Assembly (NCBI RefSeq): GCF_002869745.1
Contig: NZ_PNOS01000002.1
Coordinates: 1-64,000 of the forward strand
DNA: 64,000 bases
Reading direction: 5' to 3'
DNA from: Oceaniglobus roseus
Lineage (GTDB): Bacteria > Pseudomonadota > Alphaproteobacteria > Rhodobacterales > Rhodobacteraceae
Each line of letters opens with the position of its first letter. The stretch's first letter is position 1. The notes beneath the pieces were generated by a model. The model did not search any database. It was given only the letters and a program-made list of their open reading frames with translations, and was not told where the DNA came from. Positions 42,275 to 51,918 of the stretch are shown piece by piece. The translations under genes were made by a program, and so were the position numbers.

Positions 42275-42748
42275 CTAGGCCCCGAAGTGCAGCACGCAGA
42301 TCAGCGTGAACAGGCGGCGGGCGGTGTCGATGTCGACCTCGGCCTTGCCCTCCAGCCGCTCCTGCAGCACCCGGGCGCCTTCCATGTGGATGCCGCGCCG
42401 CGCCATGTCGATGGTCTCGATCTGGGCGGGCGGCAGGGTCTTCACCGCGTCGAAATAGCCTTCGCAGATCTGGAAGTAATCCTTCACCACCTGCCGGAAC
42501 GGACCCAGCGACAGGTGGAACTCGGCCACCTTCCGCGCTTCGGGCGTGGTCAGGTCGAAGACCAGCCGCCCCTCGCGGATCGCCAGCAGCAGATGCAGCC
42601 CGTCGAGGCCCCCCTTCTCGTGGGCGGGCAGGATGAAGGTGTTGTCCTCCAGCAGGTCGAAGATCGCCACCCGCCGCTCCTGCTCGATCTCGGGCGTGGG
42701 GGGCGGCAGGCCGGTGTCGTCGATCGCGATGAAGGCGAGGCGGGGCAT
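42275..42748 (-). CDS. UPF0262 family protein
   Basis: 157 residues, matching UPF0262 in length and in segments such as IAIDDTGLPPPTPEIEQERR, DNTFILP and RRGIHMEGARVLQERL. The function is unknown. It is conserved next to hisD in alphaproteobacteria and lies 68 nt after it here. Confidence 0.9.
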   Translation of the reverse strand: MPRLAFIAIDDTGLPPPTPEIEQERRVAIFDLLEDNTFILPAHEKGGLDGLHLLLAIREGRLVFDLTTPEARKVAEFHLSLGPFRQVVKDYFQICEGYFDAVKTLPPAQIETIDMARRGIHMEGARVLQERLEGKAEVDIDTARRLFTLICVLHFGA

Positions 42749-42816
42749 GGGCGATCCGTCGGTTCTGCGCCGACTGTCCTAGCCCAGAGGCGGGCGCGTG
42801 ACAATTGCGCCCATGC

Positions 42817-44118
42817 TCAGCCGTTCAGCCTGTCGAGCCGCGCGCGCACCGACAGCCCGTGCGCCTCGAGCGATTCCGAGGTGGCGAGGCGCTCGGCGGC
42901 GGGGCCGATGGCCTTGAGCGATGCCGGGGTCATCCGGGCCATGGTGGTACGCTTCAGGAAATCCATCACCGACAGGCCCGAGGAGAAGCGGGCCGAGCGG
43001 GCCGTCGGCAGGACGTGGTTCGGCCCGCCGATATAGTCGCCGATGGCCTCGGGCGTCCACTTGCCAAGGAACATGGCCCCCGCGTGGGCGATGTTGGCGG
43101 CCAGCGCCTCGGGCGCGTCGACGCAGAGTTCCAGGTGTTCGGGCGCGATCCGGTCGGCCAGCGCCGCGGCTTCGCCGAGGTCGCGCACGATCACGATGGC
43201 GCCGAAGTCGCGCCAGCTGGCCCCGGCGATGGCGCGCCGTTCGAGGGTCTGAAGGCGCTTGTCCACCGCCTCGGCCACCGCCGCGCCGAGGGCGGGGTCG
43301 GTGGTGATGAGGATGCTCTGCGCGCTTTCGTCGTGTTCGGCCTGCGACAGCAGATCCACTGCGATCCAGTCGGGATCGTTGTCGCGGTCGGCGATCACGA
43401 GGATCTCGGACGGCCCCGCGATCATGTCGATGCCGACGCGCCCGAAGACCCGGCGCTTGGCGGCGGCGACGTAGGCGTTGCCGGGGCCGGTGATCTTGTC
43501 GACCGCGCGCACCGTCCCGGTGCCGTAGGCGAGCGCCGCGATGGCCTGGGCGCCGCCGATGCGGTAGACCGTCTCGATGCCCGAGAGGCGGGCGGCGAGC
43601 AGCACCAGCGGGTTCACCTTTCCGTCGGGCGTCGGCGCGGTCATCACGATGTTCTCGACCCCCGCCACCGCGGCCGGGATGGCGTTCATCAGCACCGAGG
43701 AGGGATAGGAGGCGAGACCGCCCGGAACATAGAGCCCCGCCGCCGAAACCGGGCCCCACCGCCAGCCGAGCGTCGCGCCGGTGTCGTCGGTCCAGCTTTC
43801 GTCCTTCGGCATCTGCCGCGCGTGATAGGCGCGGATCCGCGTCGCGGCGAGTTCCAGCGCATCGCGGTCCTCGCGCGACACCTGCTCGCAGGCGGCGTCG
43901 ATCTCGGCCCGGCTGAAGGCGAGCGTCTCGGGCGTGAGGTCCAGCCGGTCGTATTTCGCGGTAAGCTCGATCAGGGCGGCATCGCCGCGGGCGCGCACGT
44001 CGGCGATGATCGCCGCGACGGCGTCGTCCACGTCGGGGCTGTCCTCGCGCTTCAGGGTCAGGAGCGCGGCGAAGCGGTCCTCGAAATCGGCATCGGTGGT
44101 GGACAGGAACTGGGGCAT
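42817..44118 (-). CDS. hisD: Histidinol dehydrogenase
   Basis: 433 residues, usual length. It oxidises L-histidinol to histidine in two NAD-dependent steps. PGGLASYPSSVLMNAIPA, KITGPGNAYVAAAK, the zinc-ligand region SQAEHDE, and the APEHLEL catalytic segment are present, with GNAxxA-type binding motifs. It is the only his gene in the window. Confidence 0.97.
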   Translation of the reverse strand: MPQFLSTTDADFEDRFAALLTLKREDSPDVDDAVAAIIADVRARGDAALIELTAKYDRLDLTPETLAFSRAEIDAACEQVSREDRDALELAATRIRAYHARQMPKDESWTDDTGATLGWRWGPVSAAGLYVPGGLASYPSSVLMNAIPAAVAGVENIVMTAPTPDGKVNPLVLLAARLSGIETVYRIGGAQAIAALAYGTGTVRAVDKITGPGNAYVAAAKRRVFGRVGIDMIAGPSEILVIADRDNDPDWIAVDLLSQAEHDESAQSILITTDPALGAAVAEAVDKRLQTLERRAIAGASWRDFGAIVIVRDLGEAAALADRIAPEHLELCVDAPEALAANIAHAGAMFLGKWTPEAIGDYIGGPNHVLPTARSARFSSGLSVMDFLKRTTMARMTPASLKAIGPAAERLATSESLEAHGLSVRARLDRLNG

Positions 44119-44172
44119 GGGAAACCTCTTCGGGGCGCAGGCGGCCGCCTGCGCCGGCCTGTCGCGGGCTGG

Positions 44173-44628
44173 TCAGTCGGGGTGATGGGGGGCCTTGCCG
44201 GAGACGGCCGGGTAGGGCCGGGTCACGTCGCGCAGGGTGACGTCGAGCGCGGACATCTGCACCGCCACGCCGCCGTCCCCGGCAAGGGTCAGGACCACGC
44301 GATCGGCGTTGCCCTCTTCCAGCGTGATGGACAGAAGCGACAATATCTGGTCCATGTCCCGGCGGTCGATGCCCTGGGTTTGCACTTTTGCGACATTCTC
44401 GAAGCTCAGGACCGACTGCACCCGCTCCACCTCGTGCGCGCTCTTCTTCTCCCAGCGGACCCGGTTCAGCAGGATCGCGAAGCGGCGCGCGGGGCGGTCG
44501 AGGCTCATCTCGGTGATCGGGAACACCGCGTCCTGCACCAGCGCCGAGATCACGCCCAGGTCCTCCGCGGTCAGCGCCTGCAGGCGCAGCGGGCGGGGTG
44601 CGCCATCCTCGAACCTTGCGTCGGTCAT
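44173..44628 (-). CDS. DUF2948 family protein
   Basis: 151 residues from the ATG at 44628, which overlaps the murA stop (ATGA). Segments such as [33 protein letters not shown] and [10 protein letters not shown] match the DUF2948 proteins found between murA and hisD in alphaproteobacteria. No function is known. Confidence 0.87.
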   Translation of the reverse strand: MTDARFEDGAPRPLRLQALTAEDLGVISALVQDAVFPITEMSLDRPARRFAILLNRVRWEKKSAHEVERVQSVLSFENVAKVQTQGIDRRDMDQILSLLSITLEEGNADRVVLTLAGDGGVAVQMSALDVTLRDVTRPYPAVSGKAPHHPD

Positions 44629-45890
44629 GCGCGGATCCTCTCGATGCTGGCGCCGCAGGCGCCGAGCTTCTCCTCGACCCGCTCGTAGCCGCGGTCGAGG
44701 TGGTAGACGCGGTTGACCACGGTCTCGCCCTCCGCCGCGAGACCGGCGAGGATCAGCGAGACCGAGGCGCGCAGGTCGGTCGCCATGACCGGCGCGCCCT
44801 TCAGCCGCTCGACCCCGGTTACGGTGGCGTGGCCGCCGTGGACGTCGATCCTCGCGCCCATGCGGATCAGCTCGGGCGCGTGCATGAAGCGGTTCTCGAA
44901 GATCTTCTCCTCCAGCCGCGACGTGCCCTCGGCGGTGCAGAGCAGCGCCATCATCTGCGCCTGGAGGTCGGTCGGGAAACCCGGGAAGGGTTCGGTGGTG
45001 ACGTCGACGGCGTGGATGCGGCCGTTCTTGCGGGAAACCTTGAGGCCGCGCGGCGTCTCCTCCACGCTGATCCCGGCCGCGTCCAGCTTCTCGCAGAAGG
45101 CGCCGACGAGGTCGATCCGGCCGCCGAGGCATTCCACCTCGCCGCCGCAGAAGGCGGGGGCCAGCATGTAGGTGCCAAGTTCGATCCGGTCGGTGACGAC
45201 GGGATGGGTCGCGCCGTGCAGCGCATCGACGCCCTGCACCGTGATCGTCGACGTCCCCTCGCCCTCGATCTCGGCCCCCATGCGGCGGAGGCACTGGGCC
45301 AGGTCCACGATCTCGGGCTCGCGGGCGGCGTTGTTGATGACGGTCGTGCCCTTCGCCAGCGTCGCGGCCATCAGCACGTTCTCGGTCGCGCCGACCGAGA
45401 CCAGCGGGAAATCGACGGTGCCGCCCTTCAGGCCCCCCGGCGCCGTGGCGTGGACGTAACCGTCGCGCAGGTCCAGTTCGGCGCCAAGCGCCTCGAGCCC
45501 CTTCAGGTGCAGGTCCACGGGCCGTGCGCCGATGGCGCAGCCCCCGGGCAGCGACACCTCGGCGCGGCCGAACCGGGCCAGCAGCGGGCCCAGCACCAGG
45601 ATCGAGGCGCGCATCTTGCGCACGATGTCGTAGTCGGCGTGCTGGTTGGTGATGTCGTGGGACGACATGGCCAGCACCTGCCCCTTCTGCAGGCTCGACA
45701 CCTCGGCGCCGAGGGACTGCAGCAGCAGGGTCATGGTGGCGATGTCCGACAGGCGCGGCGCATTGGTCAGCGTCAGCGGCTCGTCCGACAGCAGCGTCGC
45801 GGGCATCAGCGTCAGGCAGGCGTTCTTCGCGCCCGCGATCGGAATTTCGCCATTGAGCGGGCCGCCGCCCCTGACCACGATCGAATCCAT
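44625..45890 (-). CDS. murA: UDP-N-acetylglucosamine 1-carboxyvinyltransferase
   Basis: 421 residues. It catalyses the first committed step of peptidoglycan synthesis. The fosfomycin-sensitive active-site Cys is present in [21 protein letters not shown] near the N-terminus and [10 protein letters not shown] also match. It is translationally coupled to DUF2948 downstream. Confidence 0.97.
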   Translation of the reverse strand: MDSIVVRGGGPLNGEIPIAGAKNACLTLMPATLLSDEPLTLTNAPRLSDIATMTLLLQSLGAEVSSLQKGQVLAMSSHDITNQHADYDIVRKMRASILVLGPLLARFGRAEVSLPGGCAIGARPVDLHLKGLEALGAELDLRDGYVHATAPGGLKGGTVDFPLVSVGATENVLMAATLAKGTTVINNAAREPEIVDLAQCLRRMGAEIEGEGTSTITVQGVDALHGATHPVVTDRIELGTYMLAPAFCGGEVECLGGRIDLVGAFCEKLDAAGISVEETPRGLKVSRKNGRIHAVDVTTEPFPGFPTDLQAQMMALLCTAEGTSRLEEKIFENRFMHAPELIRMGARIDVHGGHATVTGVERLKGAPVMATDLRASVSLILAGLAAEGETVVNRVYHLDRGYERVEEKLGACGASIERIRA

Positions 45891-45906
45891 CTGCCTGCCT
45901 CTTTCC

Positions 45907-46110
45907 TCAGTCCGGCGCCGGTCCGCTGCCGGTCGCCTCGTCCTTGTCCGTCCCGTCGTCTTCGGTCTCGTCGTCTTCGGTCTCGTCGGCCTGCCGGGCC
46001 CGGCTTTGCGCCTTGCGCCGGGCGAGGTTCGCCTTCAGCGCGGCCTTGAGGCGCTGTTCTCGCGCCTCGGCCTCGGTTCTTGCGGCAGGGTGTTCCGAAC
46101 GCTTGCCCAT
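45907..46110 (-). CDS. Small conserved-type basic/acidic protein of unknown function
   Basis: 67 residues from the ATG at 46110. The first 40 residues are a predicted basic helix ([21 protein letters not shown]), and the rest is an acidic low-complexity tail built on ETEDD repeats. I recall short proteins of this type next to murA in Rhodobacterales, but I know no function. It ends 16 nt upstream of the murA start and may share its transcript. Confidence 0.7.
   Translation of the reverse strand: MGKRSEHPAARTEAEAREQRLKAALKANLARRKAQSRARQADETEDDETEDDGTDKDEATGSGPAPD
45956..45985 (-). repeat. 15-nt tandem duplication in the acidic tail
   Basis: Two exact copies of tcgtcttcggtctcg (plus-strand view) at 45956-45970 and 45971-45985. 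They encode the repeated acidic segment of the small protein and keep its frame. Confidence 0.85.
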
Positions 46111-46148
46111 GGTGGTGTCTCTAGCGCAGGCGGGGGCGGCGGTCCAGA

Positions 46149-47306
46149 TCAGCCGCGCCCTTCCGGCGGGCGCAGGCAGGGCGCCAGAACGGCGATGGCG
46201 GCGGCGAGGACGGCGAGCAGCGTGAAGGCCGTCCGGAGGCTGGTCGCATCCGCGAGGAAGCCGATCAGCGGCGGACCCATGAGCATCCCGCCGTAACCCA
46301 GCGTCGCCACCGAGGCGATGGCGCGGCCGGGCCGGACATGGGGATCGGCCGCGGCGCGGGAGAAGGCGAGCGGCGCGATCAGCGCATAGCCGAAGCCCAT
46401 CAGCACGAAGCCCGGCACCGCCACGGCGAGCGAGGGCGCGGCGAGCAGCGTCGAGACGCCAAGGAAGGCCGAGACGCCCGAAAGCCGCGCCGCCCGCGCC
46501 GCGCCAAGCCGGGTGACGACCGCGCTGCCGAGCAGGCGCGCGGTGACCATGGCGGCGGAGAAGACGGTGTAGCCCAGCGTCGCCTTCGCCTCGCTCGCGC
46601 CGGTCTCCGAGACGAGGAACACCGCGCTCCAGTCCGCCATCGCGCCCTCTCCCACCGCGGCGCAGAGCGCGATGAGGCCGACGAGGGCCAGCACGCCCTT
46701 CGGGATGGCGAAGACGCTGCCGCCGGGAACGTCCGAGCGGTCGCTGTCCCAGGCGAGGGTGGCGAAGCCCAGGCAGATGACGGTGACGAGCGTTCCGGCG
46801 ATGGCGAAATGCGGCAGCACCGGCAGCCCGGCGTGGATCGCGCCATAGCCCGAGGCGGCACCGATCCCGGCACCGAGGCTCCACATCGCGTGGAAGACGG
46901 GCATGATCGGCCGGGCGAGGTGGCGCTCGACCTCGGCCGCCCAGGCGTTCATCGTCACGTCCATCGCCCCGTGGGCGGCCCCGAAGAACAGCAGCGCGAC
47001 CGCCAGAAGCCCGACGTTCGGCGCGAGGCCGAGCAGCACCAGGCCGATCCCGTAGGCCAGCGCGATCCAGCGGGTGATCTGCGCCGCGCCAAGCCGGTCC
47101 GAAAGCCGACCGGCCATCGGGAACGACAGGATCGCCCCGCCCCCGAGGCACAGCAGCAGCAGCCCGAGCGCGTCCGACGACAGCCCGAAACGGTCGACGA
47201 AGGCCGGGATCCGCGAGGCCCAGATGCCGAACAGCGCCCCGTTCAGCACGAACATCGCCGTCACGGCGCGGCGGGGCGTTCGCCAGCCTGCCCCGAGCTC
47301 AGCCAT
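46149..47306 (-). CDS. Major facilitator superfamily transporter
   Basis: 385 residues, about twelve transmembrane segments. An MFS loop motif is visible as GRLSDRLG between segments 2 and 3, and AAHGAMDVTMNAW and HAMWSLGAGIGA resemble the fucose/glucose-type and YbjJ-like subgroup. The substrate is unknown. The start overlaps the end of the DeoR-family gene by 8 nt, which suggests the regulator controls this exporter or importer. Confidence 0.9.
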   Translation of the reverse strand: MAELGAGWRTPRRAVTAMFVLNGALFGIWASRIPAFVDRFGLSSDALGLLLLCLGGGAILSFPMAGRLSDRLGAAQITRWIALAYGIGLVLLGLAPNVGLLAVALLFFGAAHGAMDVTMNAWAAEVERHLARPIMPVFHAMWSLGAGIGAASGYGAIHAGLPVLPHFAIAGTLVTVICLGFATLAWDSDRSDVPGGSVFAIPKGVLALVGLIALCAAVGEGAMADWSAVFLVSETGASEAKATLGYTVFSAAMVTARLLGSAVVTRLGAARAARLSGVSAFLGVSTLLAAPSLAVAVPGFVLMGFGYALIAPLAFSRAAADPHVRPGRAIASVATLGYGGMLMGPPLIGFLADATSLRTAFTLLAVLAAAIAVLAPCLRPPEGRG

Positions 47307-48048
47307 GGTGCACGCGGACCCCGGCGGCGGCGAAGGCGGCGGTGCGCGCCTCGGGCGCGTCGGTGACGAGGTCGGCGAACTGGTCGCAGCCGATGACCCG
47401 GTGACGCGCCCTGCGCCCCACCTTGCCCTCGCCGGTCAGCACCATCGTGCGCACCGCGGCCTGCGCCATGACGCGCTTCACTCCCGCCTCGGCCAGGTCG
47501 TCGGCGCCAAGGCCGAACTCGGCCTCCAGCCCGCAGGCCCCGAGAACGGCGATGTCGGCGGCGATGCCGGTCAGCTGATCCTCGGTGCCGGGCCCCGTGG
47601 CGATGCCGCCCCTCGGCGAGAGGGTGCCGCCCAGAAGGACGACCTCGATCCCGCGGCGCTGGCAGGCCAGAGCCACCCGCGGCGCCGGGGTGACGACGAG
47701 GCGTCCCGGATCCGGCGGAAGCGCTTCAGCCAGCGCAAGCACGGTCGTCCCGCCGTCCAGCAGCAGCGTCGGCGCATCGCCGATGACGGACAGCGCCGCC
47801 GCGACCAGCCCCGGCGGCACCTCGGTTTCCAGCCGCTCCTCCAGCGGCGCGGCGGGCCGGGCGACGGGGACGGCGCCGCCGCGGACGCGGCGCGCCTGCC
47901 CCGCCCGCTCCAGCGCGATCAGGTCGCGGCGCACGGTGTCGGGCGAAACCTCGAACTCCAGCGCGATATGGGCGGCGTTCAGCGGCTGGCCGCGCGAAAG
48001 CCGCGCCTGAAGCTGCATCTGGCGGGTGTCGGGAGAGTTGAGATCCAT
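47299..48048 (-). CDS. DeoR-family transcriptional regulator
   Basis: 249 residues from the ATG at 48048. An N-terminal helix-turn-helix (FEVSPDTVRRDLIALERAG) is followed by a DeoR C-terminal sensor domain (LLLDGGTTVLALAEAL, VVLLGGTLSPRGG, GLGADDLAEAGVKRVM). It should bind a phosphorylated sugar or similar effector. An upstream start that adds 23 residues is unlikely because those codons cross a putative operator. Confidence 0.92.
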   Translation of the reverse strand: MDLNSPDTRQMQLQARLSRGQPLNAAHIALEFEVSPDTVRRDLIALERAGQARRVRGGAVPVARPAAPLEERLETEVPPGLVAAALSVIGDAPTLLLDGGTTVLALAEALPPDPGRLVVTPAPRVALACQRRGIEVVLLGGTLSPRGGIATGPGTEDQLTGIAADIAVLGACGLEAEFGLGADDLAEAGVKRVMAQAAVRTMVLTGEGKVGRRARHRVIGCDQFADLVTDAPEARTAAFAAAGVRVHHG

Positions 48049-48056
48049 GTCTCGAA

Positions 48057-48074
48057 TCCTGCAATTTCCTGCAA
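48057..48074. promoter_or_regulatory. Candidate operator of the DeoR-family regulator
   Basis: TCCTGCAA occurs twice, at 48057-48064 and 48067-48074, exactly one helical turn (10 bp) apart. The repeats begin 9 nt upstream of the regulator's ATG, between it and the divergent beta-propeller gene. Direct repeats at this spacing fit a DeoR-type binding site. Confidence 0.4.
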
Positions 48075-48135
48075 GACACCGCATAAACCCGCACGACAAC
48101 CGGCGCAAGGCGCGCACGGATCACGAGAACGACAG

Positions 48136-48163
48136 TTGACCGGGCGCGGGCTCCGCGTAGCCT
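48136..48163 (+). promoter_or_regulatory. Possible promoter of the beta-propeller gene
   Basis: TTGACC (48136-48141) and TAGCCT (48158-48163) with 16-nt spacing. A start about 20 nt before the ATG would leave room for the AGGA site near 48176. The -10 match is weak. Confidence 0.35.
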
Positions 48164-48188
48164 CGGGTCAGCCCCAGGAAGTCCGCCC

Positions 48189-49058
48189 ATGCGCCTGCCA
48201 GCCCTCGCCGCCCTGCTCGCCTCTCTCGCGGTCTCGCCCGCCGCGTCGCAGGACCGCCCCTTCGCCAGCTTCGACGCGGCCAGCGCGGCCGTGCTGCACG
48301 ACCCCCACGACCTCGCCTTCGGACCCGACGGGCGGCTCTACGTCGCCGACAAGTTCGCCGACGCCATCGCCGTCTTCGATCCCGACACGCTGGAACAGGT
48401 AGCGGTGCTGGGCGCCGGGCGGTTCCCGAACGTCCACGACATTTCCTTCGGCCGCGACGGGCGGGTGGCGGTGGCGGTGACGGGCAGCTCGCTGGTGGCG
48501 GTGTTTTCGGGTGCGGATGCGCTGGAGGGCGAGCCTCTCTTCGCCGTGCACGCGGCCCGGAGCGAAGGGGCCCTGCTCCACTCCAACGGCCGCCTCTATG
48601 CCATGGCCAGCGGCAGCGGTCGGATCGGCGCCTTCGACGACAGCGGGCTGGTCGCGGTGGCCGAGGGACATTACGGGGCCCACGACCTGGCCGAGGGGCC
48701 GGGCGGCAGCGTCTGGGTCGCCGACACGAACAACCGCCGCGTGGTGCGCTATTCCGCCGACCTGCGACGGGAACTGGTGCTGGAGGGGCCGGAGTTCGGC
48801 TTCGCCGGTCCGCGCTATCTCGACGTGACGCCGGACGGGCGGCTGGTCGTCGCGGACCAGGACGCCCACCGGGTACTGCTGATCGAGCCCGATGCGCCGG
48901 AGGGCCTGCGCCTGGTCGGCGTCCTCGGGACCGGGGCGCCGGGCCTCGGCGCGAATCTGTTCGACGACCCCGAGGGCGTGGCCTTCCAGGGCGGGCGCTA
49001 CTTCATCTCGGATTCCGACAACAACCGGATCGTCCGCTATGTCGTGCTGCTGAACTGA
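48189..49058 (+). CDS. Secreted NHL/SMP-30-like beta-propeller protein
   Basis: 289 residues. A Sec signal peptide covers about residues 1-20 (ending SPAASQ). The mature part has five to six repeats of the type FGPDGRLYVADKFADAIAVFD, seen again in GPGGSVWVADTNNRRVVRY, TPDGRLVVADQDAHRVLLIE and GGRYFISDSDNNRIVRY. This is a periplasmic beta-propeller that may bind a ligand or act as a lactonase. It is divergent from the DeoR gene. Confidence 0.87.
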   Translation: MRLPALAALLASLAVSPAASQDRPFASFDAASAAVLHDPHDLAFGPDGRLYVADKFADAIAVFDPDTLEQVAVLGAGRFPNVHDISFGRDGRVAVAVTGSSLVAVFSGADALEGEPLFAVHAARSEGALLHSNGRLYAMASGSGRIGAFDDSGLVAVAEGHYGAHDLAEGPGGSVWVADTNNRRVVRYSADLRRELVLEGPEFGFAGPRYLDVTPDGRLVVADQDAHRVLLIEPDAPEGLRLVGVLGTGAPGLGANLFDDPEGVAFQGGRYFISDSDNNRIVRYVVLLN

Positions 49059-49119
49059 GCCCCGCGTGACGCCACCGCGGCGGCCCCGACGGCAGCCGAG
49101 AAATCTGTCCCGGAACCCC

Positions 49120-49148
49120 TTGCACGGCGGCGCGTCTGCGTCTATTCA
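49120..49148 (+). promoter_or_regulatory. Probable promoter of tRNA-Thr
   Basis: TTGCAC (49120-49125) and TATTCA (49143-49148) with 17-nt spacing. The tRNA starts 64 nt after the -10 element. A second CTTGCACGG word lies at 49178-49186. Confidence 0.45.
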
Positions 49149-49211
49149 CCCGCCCACGACGCGCCGCCCCGCACCGTCTTGCACGGAACACCGGGCGCGG
49201 CACATCGGGAT

Positions 49212-49286
49212 GCTGTGGTAGCTCAGTGGTAGAGCACACCCTTGGTAAGGGTGAGGTCGAGAGTTCAATCCTCTCTCACAGCACCA
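49212..49286 (+). tRNA. tRNA-Thr (anticodon GGT)
   Basis: 75 nt including the encoded CCA. The acceptor GCTGTGG pairs with TCACAGC, the D arm is GCTC/GAGC, the anticodon arm is CACCC / TTGGTAA / GGGTG, and the T arm is GAGAG / TTCAATC / CTCTC. The loop gives anticodon GGT, reading ACC and ACT. Confidence 0.97.
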
Positions 49287-49639
49287 TCCCCCTTGCCCCG
49301 CTCGACAGCCCTTAGTGCTCGCGGACCGCGCGACCCCGCGTGCCTTGCGGAGCGTCGCAGGAGTTTTCCAACCCGTCAGAAAGCCGTACGAACCCCGCAG
49401 AGGGGAATCGCCGTCTGTTCATGCCATCTGCTGCGGAATGCGGCACGAAGGCGTGAGGCGCGTTCCGGAGGCACCATCTGCGACTGGCCCGCAGGCGCCT
49501 GCCGCGCCCCGGGTTGGCCGCGCTATTCACCCGGTCGTCCGGGGGTGCTACACCGTCGGGACACCGCGGCAGGGACATCGCCGCCCCACCGTGGCCCCGG
49601 GCGACGCGCCGCCCGTCGCGCCAGAAGCAGGAACAGCAC
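49287..49639. other. Intergenic region between tRNA-Thr and the PdxA2-like gene
   Basis: 353 nt with no convincing gene. Open frames cross it only because of high GC. The word TATTCACCCG at 49523-49532 repeats one at 49143-49152, without a good -35 element before it. No hairpin followed by a T-run was seen. Confidence 0.6.
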
Positions 49640-50631
<992 letters not shown>

Positions 50632-50635
<4 letters not shown>

Positions 50636-51651
50636 TCCGACAGCCGCCGGGCGACCTCGCGCAGCGTGTCGGGCGCGCCGAAGCCGCCCGACTTGGTGAC
50701 AAGCGCGAGGCCCGGCATGCCGTCGACCATCCGCGACAGCGGCAGGCCCGGCAGGACTTCGGCCCGGACCTCCAGCATCGTGCAGCCGATGGCGTCGAGG
50801 ATTGCCGCCGTCGTCTCGCCGCCGCAGGAGAGAAGGGTCGCGGGCCGCCGCGCGACAAGCCAGTTCCGCAGGCCCGTGGCGAAGTTGCGGGCCGCCGTAC
50901 CGGCCGGGACAGGCGCGCCGCCGGGCGCGATTCGCACCAACCGCAGCGATGGGCCGTCGGTGGGCGGTGAGGGCAGCACCCCGCCCGGAGCGGCAACCGC
51001 GTCGAACCCGTCGAGCTGCGCCAGCGTCACGGGATCCTGCGAACCGATGGCGAAAAGGGCCGGGCGCCCGATCCGTGGCGGTCCGCCCTCCGCGGCCGTC
51101 GGCGCCAGCCGCCGCGCCAGCGCCTCGGCCAGACCGGCGGCCCCGACGAACAGCGTCGCCGGATCGGCCTCCCGCACCGCGGCGTCCAGATCCGCCTGAT
51201 CGCGCGCGTCCGGCGCGGCGAAGGGCATCCCCGACACCTTCGCGGCCACCGGGATCGGCGTCGCGATGCCGGCACCGCAGACCGCACCATCCCGCACCAC
51301 CCGGCCGAGGCGCGGGACCGCCGGGCAGACGAGCGCCCGGTCGCGACACGCGGCAAGCACCTCCATCTCGGCCGCGATGTGGCCCTTGAGACGGCTGTCG
51401 ATCTTCTTGAACAGGATCGTAGCCGGCGGCAGGACGGCGGCTGCCAGCACCGCGGCAAGCCGCCGCGCGGCCTCCGTCCCCGTCAGCTCGCGGCTGTTGG
51501 TCGACACCGCGACCACGTCGGGACCGCGCGCGACGGCCGCACCGGCCGCCTCCGGCGTGCAGGCGCACAGCACCGTCATGCCGCGCTCGGCAAAGGCCAC
51601 GGAGGCGTCGAGCGCACCCGTCAGATCGTCGGCGATCAGCAGAACCCGCAT
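50632..51651 (-). CDS. Four-carbon acid sugar kinase (DUF1537 family)
   Basis: 339 residues from the ATG at 51651; an in-frame start at 51696 gives an untypical N-terminus. The N-terminal [16 protein letters not shown] is the family's substrate-binding motif, with [11 protein letters not shown] next, and the C-terminal nucleotide-binding part has [13 protein letters not shown]. Known members (DtnK, DenK, OtnK) phosphorylate threonate, erythronate or related acids. Unlike typical clusters, it faces its PdxA2-like partner instead of sharing its strand. Confidence 0.88.
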
Positions 51652-51918
51652 CGGTCTTCCCGTTCCGGCTTCGGGACGAAGGGCCGTCCCGCACATCGGC
51701 TCCGCTCTTATACGCAGCCCGCGGCCGCGCCAAGGCGGGCCGCCGCGTGTCCTGTTGCCGAATCCTTCCGTCCTCCGGTCAAGGCCCGTGGGTCAACTTG
51801 CCGGGCGCATCGGCGTGAAGGGGGTTGGAGCGCGGCGCGGGACGTGGTCTTTGGCGTCCGACGCGTGCTGGACGCCCCTCCGGACGCGCGTGACCCGCGG
51901 GAAGAGGAGTGCTGCGCC

